A stretch of DNA of 62,610 bases from an uncultured Pelagibacteraceae bacterium (GTDB lineage Bacteria; Pseudomonadota; Alphaproteobacteria; Pelagibacterales; Pelagibacteraceae). Positions 16,785 to 26,240 of the stretch are shown here, piece after piece. Numbering within the stretch: position 1 is the first letter of the stretch; each line of letters starts with the position of its first letter. The position numbers and the translations under genes were made by a program. The notes below the pieces were generated by a model that saw only the letters and a list, made by a program, of their open reading frames with translations, did no database searches and was not told the origin of the DNA. The stretch lies in the NCBI GenBank assembly GCA_902571525.1, contig CACGCL010000006.1, positions 1 to 62,610 on the forward strand, in the 5' to 3' direction.

Positions 16785-19454
16785 ATGAAACCAGGTAACA
16801 AAAATTCTTTTAAATCTTTAACAACAATTAGCATAAATAATAATGATTATTGTTATTATTCATTAAGCTTAGCAGAAAAAAATGGTCTAGAGGGAATATC
16901 TAAACTACCCAAATCCTTAAAAGTGCTTTTAGAAAATTTACTAAGATATGAAGATGATAAATCAGTGTCAAAATCTCAAATTTTTGCTTTGATAACATGG
17001 TTAAAAAATAAAAAATCAGATACCGAAATAGCCTACAGACCTGCTAGAGTTTTGTTACAAGATTATACCGGCATACCAGCTGTGGCCGACCTAGCAGCTA
17101 TGAGAGAAGCAGTTAAAGAGAAAAATAAAGATCCAAATAAGATAAATCCATTATCATCTGTAGATCTGGTAATAGATCATTCAGTTCAAGTTGATAAATA
17201 TTCAACTTTAAGTTCTTTAAAAGAAAACGTTGAAATTGAATTTCAGAGAAATGCAGAAAGATACTCTTTTTTAAAATGGGGTCAAAAAGCATTTAATAAT
17301 TTTAGAATTGTTCCACCAGGAACTGGCATATGTCACCAAGTGAATTTAGAATATTTGTCAAAAGTTGTATGGATGGAAGAATTTAATAACAAAAAATATT
17401 TATTTCCAGATACCCTTGTTGGAACTGACAGTCATACAACAATGGTAAATGGTTTATCAGTTTTAGGATGGGGAGTAGGAGGTATCGAAGCAGAGGCTGG
17501 CATGCTAGGACAGCCTATATCAATGCTAATTCCAGAGGTTGTTGGGTTTGAAATTAAAAATAAACTACCCGAAGGTACGACAGCTACAGATTTAGTTCTT
17601 ACAGTTGTCAAAATGCTAAGAGACAAGGGTGTTGTTGGAAAATTTGTAGAGTTTTATGGAGAAGGCTTAAAAAATTTAACTTTAGCAGACAGAGCGACTA
17701 TTGCAAATATGGCTCCAGAGTATGGAGCAACATGTGGATTTTTTCCAATTGACGAAGAGACTTTAAAATATTTGGAATTTTCAGGCAGAAATAAAAGTCA
17801 AGTAGATATTGTTAAAAAATATGCAATTGCACAAGGTTTATGGGTAAGTAATGATATAATATTCAGTGACACTTTATCTTTAGATATGTCAACTGTTGTT
17901 CCTACTATATCTGGACCAAAAAGACCGCAAGATAAAGTTTTACTTACAGATGCATCGCAGAATTTTAAAGAAAATTTTAAGAAGTTTTCGAACAGAAACG
18001 ATTTTTTAAAGATTGATGTCAAAAACTCAGATTTCAGTATTCAGGATGGTTCAATTCTAATTGCAGCTATTACATCTTGTACAAACACATCTAATCCTAA
18101 TGTTTTAATAGGTGCAGGACTTTTAGCAAAAAAAGCTTGTGAGTTTGGTTTAAATTCTAAGCCTTGGGTGAAAACATCTTTAGCTCCAGGTTCCCAAGTA
18201 GTAACAGATTATTTAGAAAAAGCAGGACTCAATACATATTTAGACAAACTAGGTTTTAACTTAGTTGGATATGGATGTACTACTTGTATAGGTAATTCTG
18301 GACCTTTAGCAGATAATATTTCAGAAGCTGTAAGTAAAAGTAATTTATATGCAGTTTCTGTCCTTTCAGGTAATAGAAATTTTGAGGGAAGAATATCGCC
18401 TTTAGTAAAAGCAAATTATTTAGCATCACCTCCATTAGTAGTAGCTTATGCAATCGCAGGAAATATGCATATAGATTTATACAAAGAACCTTTAGGCAAA
18501 TCACATGATGGAAAAGATATATACTTAAAAGATATTTGGCCGTCTAATCAAGAAATAGAAGAGGTATTAAAAGTATCATTAGATGCATCTATGTTTATAA
18601 AAAGATATTCAGATGTTTCAAAGGGCCCAGATCAATGGCAGAAAATAAAAACGAAAGAATCAAGTATTTATGAATGGGATGAAAATTCAACCTACGTAAA
18701 AAAGCCGCCTTTTTTCGAAAACTTGAAAGAGGAGCCTGAAAAATTTGAAGATATAGAAAACGCAAGACCATTATTAATTCTGGGCGATATGGTTACAACG
18801 GACCATATTTCTCCAGCTGGATCAATTCAAAAAGATAGCCCAACAGGCGAGTATTTTATGGAAAATCAAGTTCTTCAAAAAGACTTTAATTCGTATGGCT
18901 CTAGAAGAGGAAATCATGAGGTTATGACACGAGGAACATTTGCAAACATAAGAATAAGAAATGAGATGGCTCCCGGTACAGAAGGCGGTTTTACAAAACT
19001 TCATCCTGAGGGGAAGGTTATTCCAGTTTATGATGCTGTTGTTGAATATAAAAAAAGAGGAACTGAACTAGTGGTAATTGGAGGTAAAGAGTATGGAACT
19101 GGATCCTCAAGGGATTGGGCTGCAAAAGGCACAAAACTATTAGGTATTAAGTCTGTATTAGCTGAAAGTTTTGAAAGAATTCATAGATCTAATCTTATTG
19201 GCATGGGGATATTGCCACTTCAATTCATTGATGGTCAAAATAGAAAAAAATTGAACTTGGATGGTTCAGAATTAATTTCCATCAAAGGTATCAAAGAAGG
19301 TTTAAAACCTGGTGATGATGTTATGGTTGAATTTAAATATAAAAATGGTGACACAAAAAGAATTAAAATGCTTTGTAGAATTGACACTAGTAATGAACTT
19401 GAATATTTTAAACATGGTGGAATTTTACAATATGTTCTAAGAAACATGATTTAA
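16785..19454 (+). CDS. acnA: Aconitate hydratase A
   Basis: 889 residues, the AcnA/IRP-type aconitase of the TCA cycle that interconverts citrate and isocitrate in the cytosol. The three cluster cysteines are visible in ITSCTNTSNP and YGCTTCIGNSGPL. Substrate blocks include GTDSHTTMVNGL early on and GSSRDWAAKGT in the swivelling C-terminal domain. Full length with no breaks. The YfgM-like gene starts 1 base after its stop. An open frame on the reverse strand within it at 18280-18504 is a shadow. Confidence 0.96.
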   Translation: MKPGNKNSFKSLTTISINNNDYCYYSLSLAEKNGLEGISKLPKSLKVLLENLLRYEDDKSVSKSQIFALITWLKNKKSDTEIAYRPARVLLQDYTGIPAVADLAAMREAVKEKNKDPNKINPLSSVDLVIDHSVQVDKYSTLSSLKENVEIEFQRNAERYSFLKWGQKAFNNFRIVPPGTGICHQVNLEYLSKVVWMEEFNNKKYLFPDTLVGTDSHTTMVNGLSVLGWGVGGIEAEAGMLGQPISMLIPEVVGFEIKNKLPEGTTATDLVLTVVKMLRDKGVVGKFVEFYGEGLKNLTLADRATIANMAPEYGATCGFFPIDEETLKYLEFSGRNKSQVDIVKKYAIAQGLWVSNDIIFSDTLSLDMSTVVPTISGPKRPQDKVLLTDASQNFKENFKKFSNRNDFLKIDVKNSDFSIQDGSILIAAITSCTNTSNPNVLIGAGLLAKKACEFGLNSKPWVKTSLAPGSQVVTDYLEKAGLNTYLDKLGFNLVGYGCTTCIGNSGPLADNISEAVSKSNLYAVSVLSGNRNFEGRISPLVKANYLASPPLVVAYAIAGNMHIDLYKEPLGKSHDGKDIYLKDIWPSNQEIEEVLKVSLDASMFIKRYSDVSKGPDQWQKIKTKESSIYEWDENSTYVKKPPFFENLKEEPEKFEDIENARPLLILGDMVTTDHISPAGSIQKDSPTGEYFMENQVLQKDFNSYGSRRGNHEVMTRGTFANIRIRNEMAPGTEGGFTKLHPEGKVIPVYDAVVEYKKRGTELVVIGGKEYGTGSSRDWAAKGTKLLGIKSVLAESFERIHRSNLIGMGILPLQFIDGQNRKKLNLDGSELISIKGIKEGLKPGDDVMVEFKYKNGDTKRIKMLCRIDTSNELEYFKHGGILQYVLRNMI

Positions 19455-19455
19455 A

Positions 19456-20097
19456 ATGGATGATGATATTGCAGTCATAAATCAAAACACAAAAATTTTT
19501 TTAATAAAAAACTTTTTTAAAAAGAATATAAAAAAAATTATCATTTTAATTGTTATAATATTTATTATATTAATTTCTTTTTTTGTATTCGATGAATTTA
19601 AAAAAAGTAAAAAAGAAAAATTAACTGAGGTTTATAATAGTATTATTTTTGATAAAGAAAGTTATTCCAACAAAGAGATAGAAGATAATATGATAAAGAT
19701 TATAAATGAAAAAGTAGACACATATTCAGCTTTAGCTCTTTACTATTTAATAGATAATAAAATAGTTAACGATAATAATAAAATAAGTGAACTTTTTGAT
19801 AAAGTTATTTTAATCAATAAAGATATAGAACTTAAAAATTTAGTTGTTTTTAAAAAGGCATTATACTTTTCAGATAAGTACTCAGAAAACGAAATGTTAA
19901 AAATATTAAACCCAGTAATCAACTCAGAAAGTATTTGGAAACAGCACTGCCTTTTACTTATGGGTGACTATTATTTTCATAAAAAGCAATTTGTTAAATC
20001 TAAAGAATTCTTTAAAAGGATCACTCAATTAAATAATGTAAATCCAAAAATAAAAATTGACGTGGAAAAAAGATTAAATAGAGATTTTAGTGAATAA
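19456..20097 (+). CDS. YfgM-like membrane-anchored TPR protein
   Basis: 213 residues. One transmembrane helix at about 28-46 (IIILIVIIFIILISFFVF) follows a basic N-terminus, so the rest is periplasmic. The C-terminal 140 residues are helical with a TPR-like pattern (LLLMGDYYFHKKQFVKSKEFFKR region). Known context: alphaproteobacteria and others carry a YfgM-type protein directly before bamB. Here bamB begins inside this gene's last codons, supporting the call. Probably a periplasmic chaperone-network or envelope-assembly accessory. Sequence conservation is low, so the assignment leans on topology and context. Confidence 0.7.
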   Translation: MDDDIAVINQNTKIFLIKNFFKKNIKKIIILIVIIFIILISFFVFDEFKKSKKEKLTEVYNSIIFDKESYSNKEIEDNMIKIINEKVDTYSALALYYLIDNKIVNDNNKISELFDKVILINKDIELKNLVVFKKALYFSDKYSENEMLKILNPVINSESIWKQHCLLLMGDYYFHKKQFVKSKEFFKRITQLNNVNPKIKIDVEKRLNRDFSE

Positions 20098-21376
20098 TAT
20101 TCTTTATATTTTTTTCATTTTTGTAGTAGCATGTTCATTAAATTCTAATTCAAAATTTTGGTCCAAATCTAAAAAAATTGAAAAGGACAATGAAATTACA
20201 AAAATATTATTTGAAGATATTAGACCAAACGAAAATGAGTTTAACCCAACTTTAAAAGTTAATTTACCAGCAAAAAATGTTAAAAATATAAGTTATAATT
20301 TAAATAATGATGGATTCACTAATCAAAGAATAAGTGACAGGAATTTTTCCAAATATAATTTTTCAAAAATAGAAAATTTTTCAGGATTTGAGCCTGAAAT
20401 TTTAATTGATGATGAAAATTTATTTTTTTTTGATAACAAAGGATCAATAATTAAATTTAACAAAAGTTCAAAAATAGTATGGAAGAAAAATTATTACTCA
20501 AAATCAGATAAAAAAAATAATCCCATTTTATTCTTAGCCTCAGAAAATAATAATTTATTTATTGCTGATACCAATGCTAATTACTATTTGCTTAATAAAG
20601 AGAATGGTAATTTAAAATGGAAAAAAAAACACACTTCTTCTTTTAATTCTCAAATAAAAATTAAAGATGGCAAGATATTTGTGGTTGATATGGAAAATAC
20701 TCTTAGATGTTTTTCTATTGAAAATGGAAAAAATTTATGGTCCGTTCCAACCGAATTGACTATTGTTAGTTCACAAAAAAAACAATCAATAATTCTTACT
20801 AAAAATTTAGTTATATTTTCTAATTCAATTGGAGATTTAACAGCTGTTGACTATAAAAGTGGTGAAATAATTTGGCAAACGCCAACACAAGTTCTTGGGT
20901 TTGCTAAAAACATAACATTAAGAAATTCAGATATAGTTTCAGATGGTAATTTAGTCTTTATTTCAAGTAATAAAAACCAATTTGCAGCCATTGATCTGGA
21001 GACTGGGATTATTAAATGGAAACAAAATATAAATTCAGAAATCAGACCAGTGGTAGTTTCTGATTACATAGTAACTGTATCAAATGAAGGTTTGATGATA
21101 CTTCTTAATAAAAATGATGGAAACATATTAAGAATAAACAATATTTTAAAAAACATAAAAAAAAAAAGAAGGGAAAAGTATTATCCAGTGGGATTTATAA
21201 TTAGTTACGGTAAAATTTATCTTTCAACAAATAATGGCAGATTAATAATTATAAATTTTTCAGATGGTACGTTACAAAAAATACTGAAATTAGATAGAGA
21301 AAAACTACAAAGACCAGTTTATTTTAATAAAGAATTATATATTGCAAAAGATAATTCAATAATTAGAATAAATTAA
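20090..21376 (+). CDS. bamB: Outer-membrane assembly lipoprotein BamB (PQQ-like beta-propeller)
   Basis: GTG start overlapping the previous gene by 8 bases. 428 residues. The signal peptide ends in a VVACS lipobox (Cys15), so the protein is lipid-anchored. The body shows repeated propeller blade motifs of the PQQ type: NGNLKWKKKH, NGKNLWSV, SGEIIWQT and TGIIKWKQN. BamB supports the BamA barrel-insertion machine in the periplasm. The neighbours YfgM-like then BamB keep the usual order, but the GTPase Der that often follows is missing and a cupin comes next. Confidence 0.85.
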   Translation: MNNILYIFFIFVVACSLNSNSKFWSKSKKIEKDNEITKILFEDIRPNENEFNPTLKVNLPAKNVKNISYNLNNDGFTNQRISDRNFSKYNFSKIENFSGFEPEILIDDENLFFFDNKGSIIKFNKSSKIVWKKNYYSKSDKKNNPILFLASENNNLFIADTNANYYLLNKENGNLKWKKKHTSSFNSQIKIKDGKIFVVDMENTLRCFSIENGKNLWSVPTELTIVSSQKKQSIILTKNLVIFSNSIGDLTAVDYKSGEIIWQTPTQVLGFAKNITLRNSDIVSDGNLVFISSNKNQFAAIDLETGIIKWKQNINSEIRPVVVSDYIVTVSNEGLMILLNKNDGNILRINNILKNIKKKRREKYYPVGFIISYGKIYLSTNNGRLIIINFSDGTLQKILKLDREKLQRPVYFNKELYIAKDNSIIRIN

Positions 21377-21807
21377 TGATTTTAAGATTATTAGAAAAAA
21401 TCGGTCGTAAAAAAGTTGTTTTAGACAGAGGACCATCACACCCAAAATATAACGAGGCTAAGCCTTGGATGAATAGATATTATTTAATTTTTAGACATAG
21501 ACCAAAATGGTTTCCATTTAATATATTGATACATGAAATGCTTGCAGATGACCACGGTGATGGAGTGCACAATCACATATTTCCATTTATGACAATTATT
21601 TTAAGAGATGGATATTGGGAAACCCTTAAAAGTGGAAAACATTGGAGGCCACCCGGTTATATAGGATTTAGATCGGCAAATACTCATCATAGAGTAGATT
21701 TAAAACCTGGTACTAAACCTTTAACACTTTTTATTTCTGGACCATTTGGATTAAGAAAAGGCCCAAGATCTGAATATGGAATTGACTTTAATACTAAATT
21801 AAAGTGA
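21376..21807 (+). CDS. Cupin-domain protein of unknown function
   Basis: 143 residues, TAATG-coupled to bamB. The cupin signature is visible as a metal-binding cluster GDGVHNHIFPFMTIILRDGYWE (about residues 56-77, two His and a distal Glu) with a second histidine block NTHHRV at about 103. The N-terminus contains a basic RPKWFPFN stretch. It probably binds a divalent metal; the reaction is unknown. It is followed by an overlapping yjbQ gene. Confidence 0.65.
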   Translation: MILRLLEKIGRKKVVLDRGPSHPKYNEAKPWMNRYYLIFRHRPKWFPFNILIHEMLADDHGDGVHNHIFPFMTIILRDGYWETLKSGKHWRPPGYIGFRSANTHHRVDLKPGTKPLTLFISGPFGLRKGPRSEYGIDFNTKLK

Positions 21808-22223
21808 TTCAAAAATTTTTTAATTTAATAGTAAATACATCTGGTCAAAGATTATACGACATTACAGAAAAGACAATCAAATGGATCGAAAAAAATAATT
21901 TTAATAATGGAATGTTGAATATGAGCATTCAACATACTAGTGCTTCACTCATAGTGCAAGAAAACGCAGATCCAAATGTACAAAAAGACTTAATAAATTA
22001 TTTTGACAAACTAGTCCCTATGAATGAAGAACTATACATTCATTCATCTGAAGGCAAAGATGATATGCCAGCTCACATAAAATCTGCACTTACTAACAAT
22101 CAAATTTCATTAAGCATCAAAGAATCAAAATTAATTTTAGGAACCTGGCAAGGCATATATTTATTTGAGCATAGATTAAATCGCCATAAAAGAACTATTG
22201 TTCATCACTATATTGGCAACTAA
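21804..22223 (+). CDS. yjbQ: YjbQ / UPF0047 family protein
   Basis: 139 residues from a GTG start that overlaps the cupin stop as GTGA. The family signature is clear: SIQHTSASLIVQENADPNVQKDL near the middle and GTWQGIYLFEHR near the end. Members form small trimers and have been reported to have weak thiamine-phosphate synthase activity; the physiological role is not settled. Its stop overlaps the stop of the convergent photolyase gene. Confidence 0.88.
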   Translation: MIQKFFNLIVNTSGQRLYDITEKTIKWIEKNNFNNGMLNMSIQHTSASLIVQENADPNVQKDLINYFDKLVPMNEELYIHSSEGKDDMPAHIKSALTNNQISLSIKESKLILGTWQGIYLFEHRLNRHKRTIVHHYIGN

Positions 22224-23638
22224 TTTTTCTTTATACTTTGAAACGCTTTTAATGCCTCATTCCTTGCTTGTTCATGTATAACAATTGGTTTCGGATAATC
22301 TTTACCTATTACAGTGTTTATGGCTTTTTGGTATTTGTCCTCCATTTCCCATGGTTTATGAATAAATTTTGATGGAACTTTGTCTAGCTCTGGTACCCAC
22401 TTTTTTACATATAATCCCTCTTTATCAAATTTTTCACCCTGCAATATAGGATTAAAAATTCTAAAGTATGGAGCTGCGTCAGCACCACATCCAGCTACCC
22501 ATTGCCATTGAGCAACATTATTTGCTTCATTAAAATCTAATAAACAATTTCTGAAGTGTTTCTCACCTTCAACCCAATTTATTCTAAGATGTTTCACTAA
22601 AAACGAACCTACAACCATTCTGATTCTATTATGCATCCAACCTGTCTCATATAACTGCCTCATTCCAGCATCTACTATTGGATAACCAGTCATACCTTGC
22701 TTCCATGCACCTAAAAATTCTTTATTTTTTACCCAGGGAAATCTATCAAACTCTCTTCTCAAGTTTCCTTTAAGCATTTCTGGAAAATAGTTTATTAAAC
22801 TGTGTGAAAATTCACGCCAACCAATTTCATTAATATATTTTTTTATACCAATATTTTTTGGTTTTACTTCATTACATTTTCTCCAAATTAAACTTACATG
22901 TATCTGACCACTTCGAATATAAGGTGATAACCTAGATGTTCCATTTATATTTGGATAATCCCTTAATGTACCATAATCTTTTATCCTTTTTGCAACAAAA
23001 TTTTGTAACAATTTCCCAGCATCATTTTCTGACGGCGTCCAGTATTTTTCAAATTTTTTATACCAATTTTTTTTTGGAAGAATCTTTTCAGGTAAGACTT
23101 GATTTTTGAAAAAACTTTTAATTTTTTTTAATTTTTTTAGAGATTTATTTTTTAGGGGTACACTTTCAAGGTAGTGGTTTTCAGCATTTCGCCAAAAAGG
23201 ACTATAAACTTTAAATGGAGTTCCATCATTCTTTGTGATTTCATTATACTCATTAAGAACATTACCTTTAAAAAATTTGTAATTTATTTTATTTTTTTCT
23301 AATTGATAAATAATTTCACTATCTTTTTTTAGCTCTTGCGGCTCATAAATTTTATTCCAATAAACTGAGATATCACTTAGCTTCAATTTTTTGAAAAAAT
23401 TAATTTGATTATCTTCTATTATTTCCAAATTTACATTATTTTTAGATAGATCCTCTTTTAAACTTTTTAAAGATTTAGATATCCACCACTTTTGAGCTTC
23501 CCTAATATTATCAAAATCTATTTTATCATAAATGTATAAAACTGAAACAAATTCATGATTATTTGTTGCAAAAGATAGTGCTGGATTATCTTGTAATCTA
23601 AAATCATCTCTAATCCAAACTATACAATTTTTACTCAT
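22220..23638 (-). CDS. phrB: Deoxyribodipyrimidine photolyase
   Basis: 472 residues. The N-terminal antenna domain begins CIVWIRDDFRLQDNPAL. The FAD domain includes GMTGYPIVDAGMRQL, GWMHNRIRM and the DFNEANNVAQWQWVAG block, with the tryptophans used in photoreduction and the conserved Asn-rich FAD pocket. It repairs UV cyclobutane dimers using blue light. The start lies inside the last codons of the ammonia-lyase gene on the same strand, so they are co-transcribed. It fits a sunlit surface-water life. A cryptochrome-type role is possible but less likely, given the intact repair motifs. Confidence 0.9.
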   Translation of the reverse strand: MSKNCIVWIRDDFRLQDNPALSFATNNHEFVSVLYIYDKIDFDNIREAQKWWISKSLKSLKEDLSKNNVNLEIIEDNQINFFKKLKLSDISVYWNKIYEPQELKKDSEIIYQLEKNKINYKFFKGNVLNEYNEITKNDGTPFKVYSPFWRNAENHYLESVPLKNKSLKKLKKIKSFFKNQVLPEKILPKKNWYKKFEKYWTPSENDAGKLLQNFVAKRIKDYGTLRDYPNINGTSRLSPYIRSGQIHVSLIWRKCNEVKPKNIGIKKYINEIGWREFSHSLINYFPEMLKGNLRREFDRFPWVKNKEFLGAWKQGMTGYPIVDAGMRQLYETGWMHNRIRMVVGSFLVKHLRINWVEGEKHFRNCLLDFNEANNVAQWQWVAGCGADAAPYFRIFNPILQGEKFDKEGLYVKKWVPELDKVPSKFIHKPWEMEDKYQKAINTVIGKDYPKPIVIHEQARNEALKAFQSIKKN

Positions 23639-24776
23639 ACTTTTTCAATTTCTGCCTACCTATTTTGTATAATTTATTGTATAAAACTTTGTCTGTATCT
23701 CCTTCACAACCAATTATTAAAATATTAGAACTTTTATTTATTTCTAATTTTTTTTTCAAATGAGAATCATTACAACAAGATATTAAGCTTATTATTCCAG
23801 GAGTAGAACATTCTCCTGCAATTATTTTTTTTTCACTAAATTTTTTTTTTGCTAACATAGCTAGTGTTTGAGGCACATATTTGTCTGACACACTGACACA
23901 ATTGTTTACAGCATTTTTTAAAATACGCCATGGGACTAAAGATACTTTTGCACAAGACATTCCACCCATAATACTCTGTTTTTTTATATTAATTTTTCTA
24001 ATCGATCCATTTTTAATACTTTGCATCACACAATTAGCATGCTCTGGTTCTATAACTATTATTTTTGGAATTCTTCTAAAATATTTAGCAATCCCACTGA
24101 TCATACCAGCTGCCATTCCACCAACACCAGCTTGTAGAAAAACATGGGTTATATAATGTTTAGTTTGATTAGAAATTTCTTTAATCATTACTGAATATCC
24201 AGCCATTGTTAATTTAGGAATATATTCATATTTCCTCCAGGCAACATCTTGAACAATTTGCCATCCTTTCTTATTAGATATTTCTTTACAAATACTCAAA
24301 GATTTTTCATAATTTCCTTTTACTCTAATCACTTCAGCTCCAAGTTTTTCCATCTCTAGAGCTCTTGAGTTACTAACATTTTCGCTAATAAAAATTTTAC
24401 ATTTTACTCCTATTTTTTTTGCTCCCCAAGAGACAGATTTTCCATGATTTCCAGCTGTAGCAGTTGATACTGTTATTTTTTTTTTATTTTTAGCAATTTT
24501 TTCAACTGCATATGCTCCTCCTAAAGCTTTAAAGGATTTTAGATTAAATCTTTTAGATTCATCTTTATAAAAAATATTATTTGTACCTAATTTTTTTGAT
24601 AATTTTTTTAGATTTATAAGAGGGGTTTCTTTGTACCCTTTCCATTTTGAAATTACTTTATGAGCGTCTAATAAATACTTTTCCGGTAATACATTTAGTA
24701 TTTTTTTTCTACTAAAATTAAAACTTTTATTAGTAGTAAATTCAGAATATTTCAAATCTAAATATTTTTTCATCAA
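23631..24776 (-). CDS. PLP-dependent ammonia-lyase, diaminopropionate ammonia-lyase-like
   Basis: 381 residues of fold-type II PLP enzymes. The overall wording (YKDESKRFNLKSFKALGGAYA with Schiff-base Lys83, then TATAGNHGKSVSWGA) resembles diaminopropionate ammonia-lyase. That enzyme normally has Asp in TATDGNHG; here residue 108 is Ala, as in threonine and serine dehydratases. A glycine-rich phosphate loop is replaced by AGVGGMAAGM. It probably deaminates a hydroxy- or diamino acid; the substrate may differ from diaminopropionate. It is the first gene of an operon with photolyase. Confidence 0.75.
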   Translation of the reverse strand: MMKKYLDLKYSEFTTNKSFNFSRKKILNVLPEKYLLDAHKVISKWKGYKETPLINLKKLSKKLGTNNIFYKDESKRFNLKSFKALGGAYAVEKIAKNKKKITVSTATAGNHGKSVSWGAKKIGVKCKIFISENVSNSRALEMEKLGAEVIRVKGNYEKSLSICKEISNKKGWQIVQDVAWRKYEYIPKLTMAGYSVMIKEISNQTKHYITHVFLQAGVGGMAAGMISGIAKYFRRIPKIIVIEPEHANCVMQSIKNGSIRKINIKKQSIMGGMSCAKVSLVPWRILKNAVNNCVSVSDKYVPQTLAMLAKKKFSEKKIIAGECSTPGIISLISCCNDSHLKKKLEINKSSNILIIGCEGDTDKVLYNKLYKIGRQKLKKYE

Positions 24777-24908
24777 TCTTTTATTAGGTTATTTTAAAAA
24801 TTTTTAAACGTATAGGTGTATTTTATTATAATTTTTATTAAAAAATTATTTAATTTTATAGTTATTAATGCTAGCCTGAGTTTACAGAGAATTAATTATG
24901 GAGGAAAT

Positions 24909-25460
24909 ATGAAACACTGTGAAGAAGCCGAAGGTTTAATGGCTCCAGATAAAGATACTGATGGTTTTGTTTTTAATCATCTAATGCTAAGAATAAAAGA
25001 CCCTAAAAAAACATTAAATTTTTACTCAAAACTGATGGGAATGAGATTAATTAAAAAATTTGACTTTCCAACAATGAAGTTTTCTTTGTATTTTTTAGGA
25101 AACCTTACAGATGAGGAAATTGCAAATGTTCCAAAAGACAATTTTGACAGATCAGCATGGACTTTCACTCAAAAAGGAATGCTTGAGTTTACGCATAATT
25201 GGGGGTCAGAGAACGATGATAAGGTAAAATTCCATGATGGGAACGCTGAGCCAAAAGGATTTGGTCATATATGTTTTTCAGTTCCAGATATTTATGCTGC
25301 ATGCAAAAAATTCGAGGAAAATGGAGTTGAATTTGTTAAAAAACCAGATGATGGTTCTATGAAAGGTTTAGCTTTTATAAAAGATCCAGATGGATATTGG
25401 ATTGAAATCGTTCAGTCAAAAAAAGTGGCAAATATAGTTAAGGAAATGGGAAAAATATAA
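24909..25460 (+). CDS. gloA: Lactoylglutathione lyase (glyoxalase I)
   Basis: The start is set at the ATG after GGAGG (24900-24904); an upstream in-frame start at 24816 lacks a ribosome site and would add an AT-rich tail. 183 residues. Very close in wording to animal glyoxalase [53 protein letters not shown] and [11 protein letters not shown]. The usual first metal ligand Gln is His here (FNHLMLR), while Glu, His and Glu of the others are kept. Detoxifies methylglyoxal with glutathione, whose synthesis genes lie 5 kb downstream. Confidence 0.92.
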   Translation: MKHCEEAEGLMAPDKDTDGFVFNHLMLRIKDPKKTLNFYSKLMGMRLIKKFDFPTMKFSLYFLGNLTDEEIANVPKDNFDRSAWTFTQKGMLEFTHNWGSENDDKVKFHDGNAEPKGFGHICFSVPDIYAACKKFEENGVEFVKKPDDGSMKGLAFIKDPDGYWIEIVQSKKVANIVKEMGKI

Positions 25461-25523
25461 CAAATTAATTCAATTTGAGGTTGATTTGCATTGTTAATAT
25501 TATCGCATATCAGCAAGTTAAAT

Positions 25524-25553
25524 TTGACATACCATTAACTGTTTTGTTAAAAT
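25524..25553 (+). promoter_or_regulatory. Promoter for the GMC dehydrogenase operon
   Basis: A consensus TTGACA at 25524-25529 and TAAAAT at 25548-25553 with an 18-base spacer. Transcription from about 25560 gives a leader of roughly 95 bases, long for this genome, and it carries the hairpin at 25595-25635. Confidence 0.5.
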
Positions 25554-25594
25554 TAAATATATAATTTATCATTAGATAAATTTAACGTTAAATT

Positions 25595-25645
25595 TTGAGA
25601 GTGCTACTTGAAAGCTTCAGGTCTCCCGCTCTCAACAATTGGAGG
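25595..25645 (+). promoter_or_regulatory. Structured leader with nested hairpin and possible Shine-Dalgarno sequestration
   Basis: Outer stem: TTGAGAG (25595-25601) with CTCTCAA (25629-25635), seven perfect pairs. Inner stem: CTTGAA (25607-25612) with TTCAGG (25616-25621), six pairs including one G-U, with loop AGC. The single-stranded TCTCCC between the stems (25622-25627) is complementary to the GGAG of the ribosome site (25641-25645), so it could hide it. This is the most structured leader in the window. A riboswitch, a protein-binding site or an RNA thermometer would all fit. I could not match it to a known class. Confidence 0.45.
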
Positions 25646-25653
25646 AAGATTAA

Positions 25654-26223
25654 ATGAAAATAACTAGACGAGAACTTCTTATTAGTGCTGGATCTTTACT
25701 TGCTTACTCACAGTTGGGTTCACTAGCTAATGCGGAAGTAAATATAGCTGCACAGCCGGGTGATCAAGAAATGATCGCATCTATGTGTAAAGCTTTATAT
25801 CCTCATGATAGATTTCCAATGAATATCTACATGGATATTGCTGCTGGAGCTATTAAAAAAGGAAATGCAGATACTGGTGCTAAAATTTCCTTTAGAGCAG
25901 GTTTGGACGGTTTGAAGATTAATTCGTTCGACAAAATGAGCTTTAAAAAACAAACTAAATACCTAAATTCAATAGCGAACACACCGTTCTTTGGCTTGGT
26001 TAGAGGTCATACGGTAGTAGCACTTTATGATCACAAAGAAGTTCATAAAATATTTGGATATCAAGGTGCAAGCTTTGATAGAGGTGGTTACAAAGATGGC
26101 GAATACAATGACCTTTCATGGTTACCAGAGCCTAGAATAGAAGAGCATCCAGATTTAACTGCTTTTCTAGACGATAGCTCGCCGAAAAAATATGCGTCTT
26201 TGAAAACAAAAAAAACATTTTAA
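25654..26223 (+). CDS. Tat-exported small subunit, gluconate 2-dehydrogenase subunit 3 family
   Basis: 189 residues with a twin-arginine signal (TRRELLISAGSLLAYSQLGS, cut near LANA). The mature part (EMIASMCKALYPHDRFP and FFGLVRGHTV) matches the small subunit that accompanies membrane-bound GMC-type sugar and alcohol dehydrogenases. It helps export or mature the flavoprotein. The strong ribosome site GGAGG and codon use suggest high expression. The large subunit follows 17 bases later. The third, cytochrome c, subunit common in this family is not present. Confidence 0.8.
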   Translation: MKITRRELLISAGSLLAYSQLGSLANAEVNIAAQPGDQEMIASMCKALYPHDRFPMNIYMDIAAGAIKKGNADTGAKISFRAGLDGLKINSFDKMSFKKQTKYLNSIANTPFFGLVRGHTVVALYDHKEVHKIFGYQGASFDRGGYKDGEYNDLSWLPEPRIEEHPDLTAFLDDSSPKKYASLKTKKTF

Positions 26224-26240
26224 CTAGGGGAGATATATAA

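Noticed and set aside
18280..18504. Open frame on the minus strand within aconitase
   Set aside because: Antisense shadow of an essential conserved gene; the peptide is leucine-rich low-complexity with no motif or ribosome site.
24816..24908. Longer N-terminus for glyoxalase I
   Set aside because: AT-rich untranslated-looking sequence; the GGAGG site marks the ATG at 24909.
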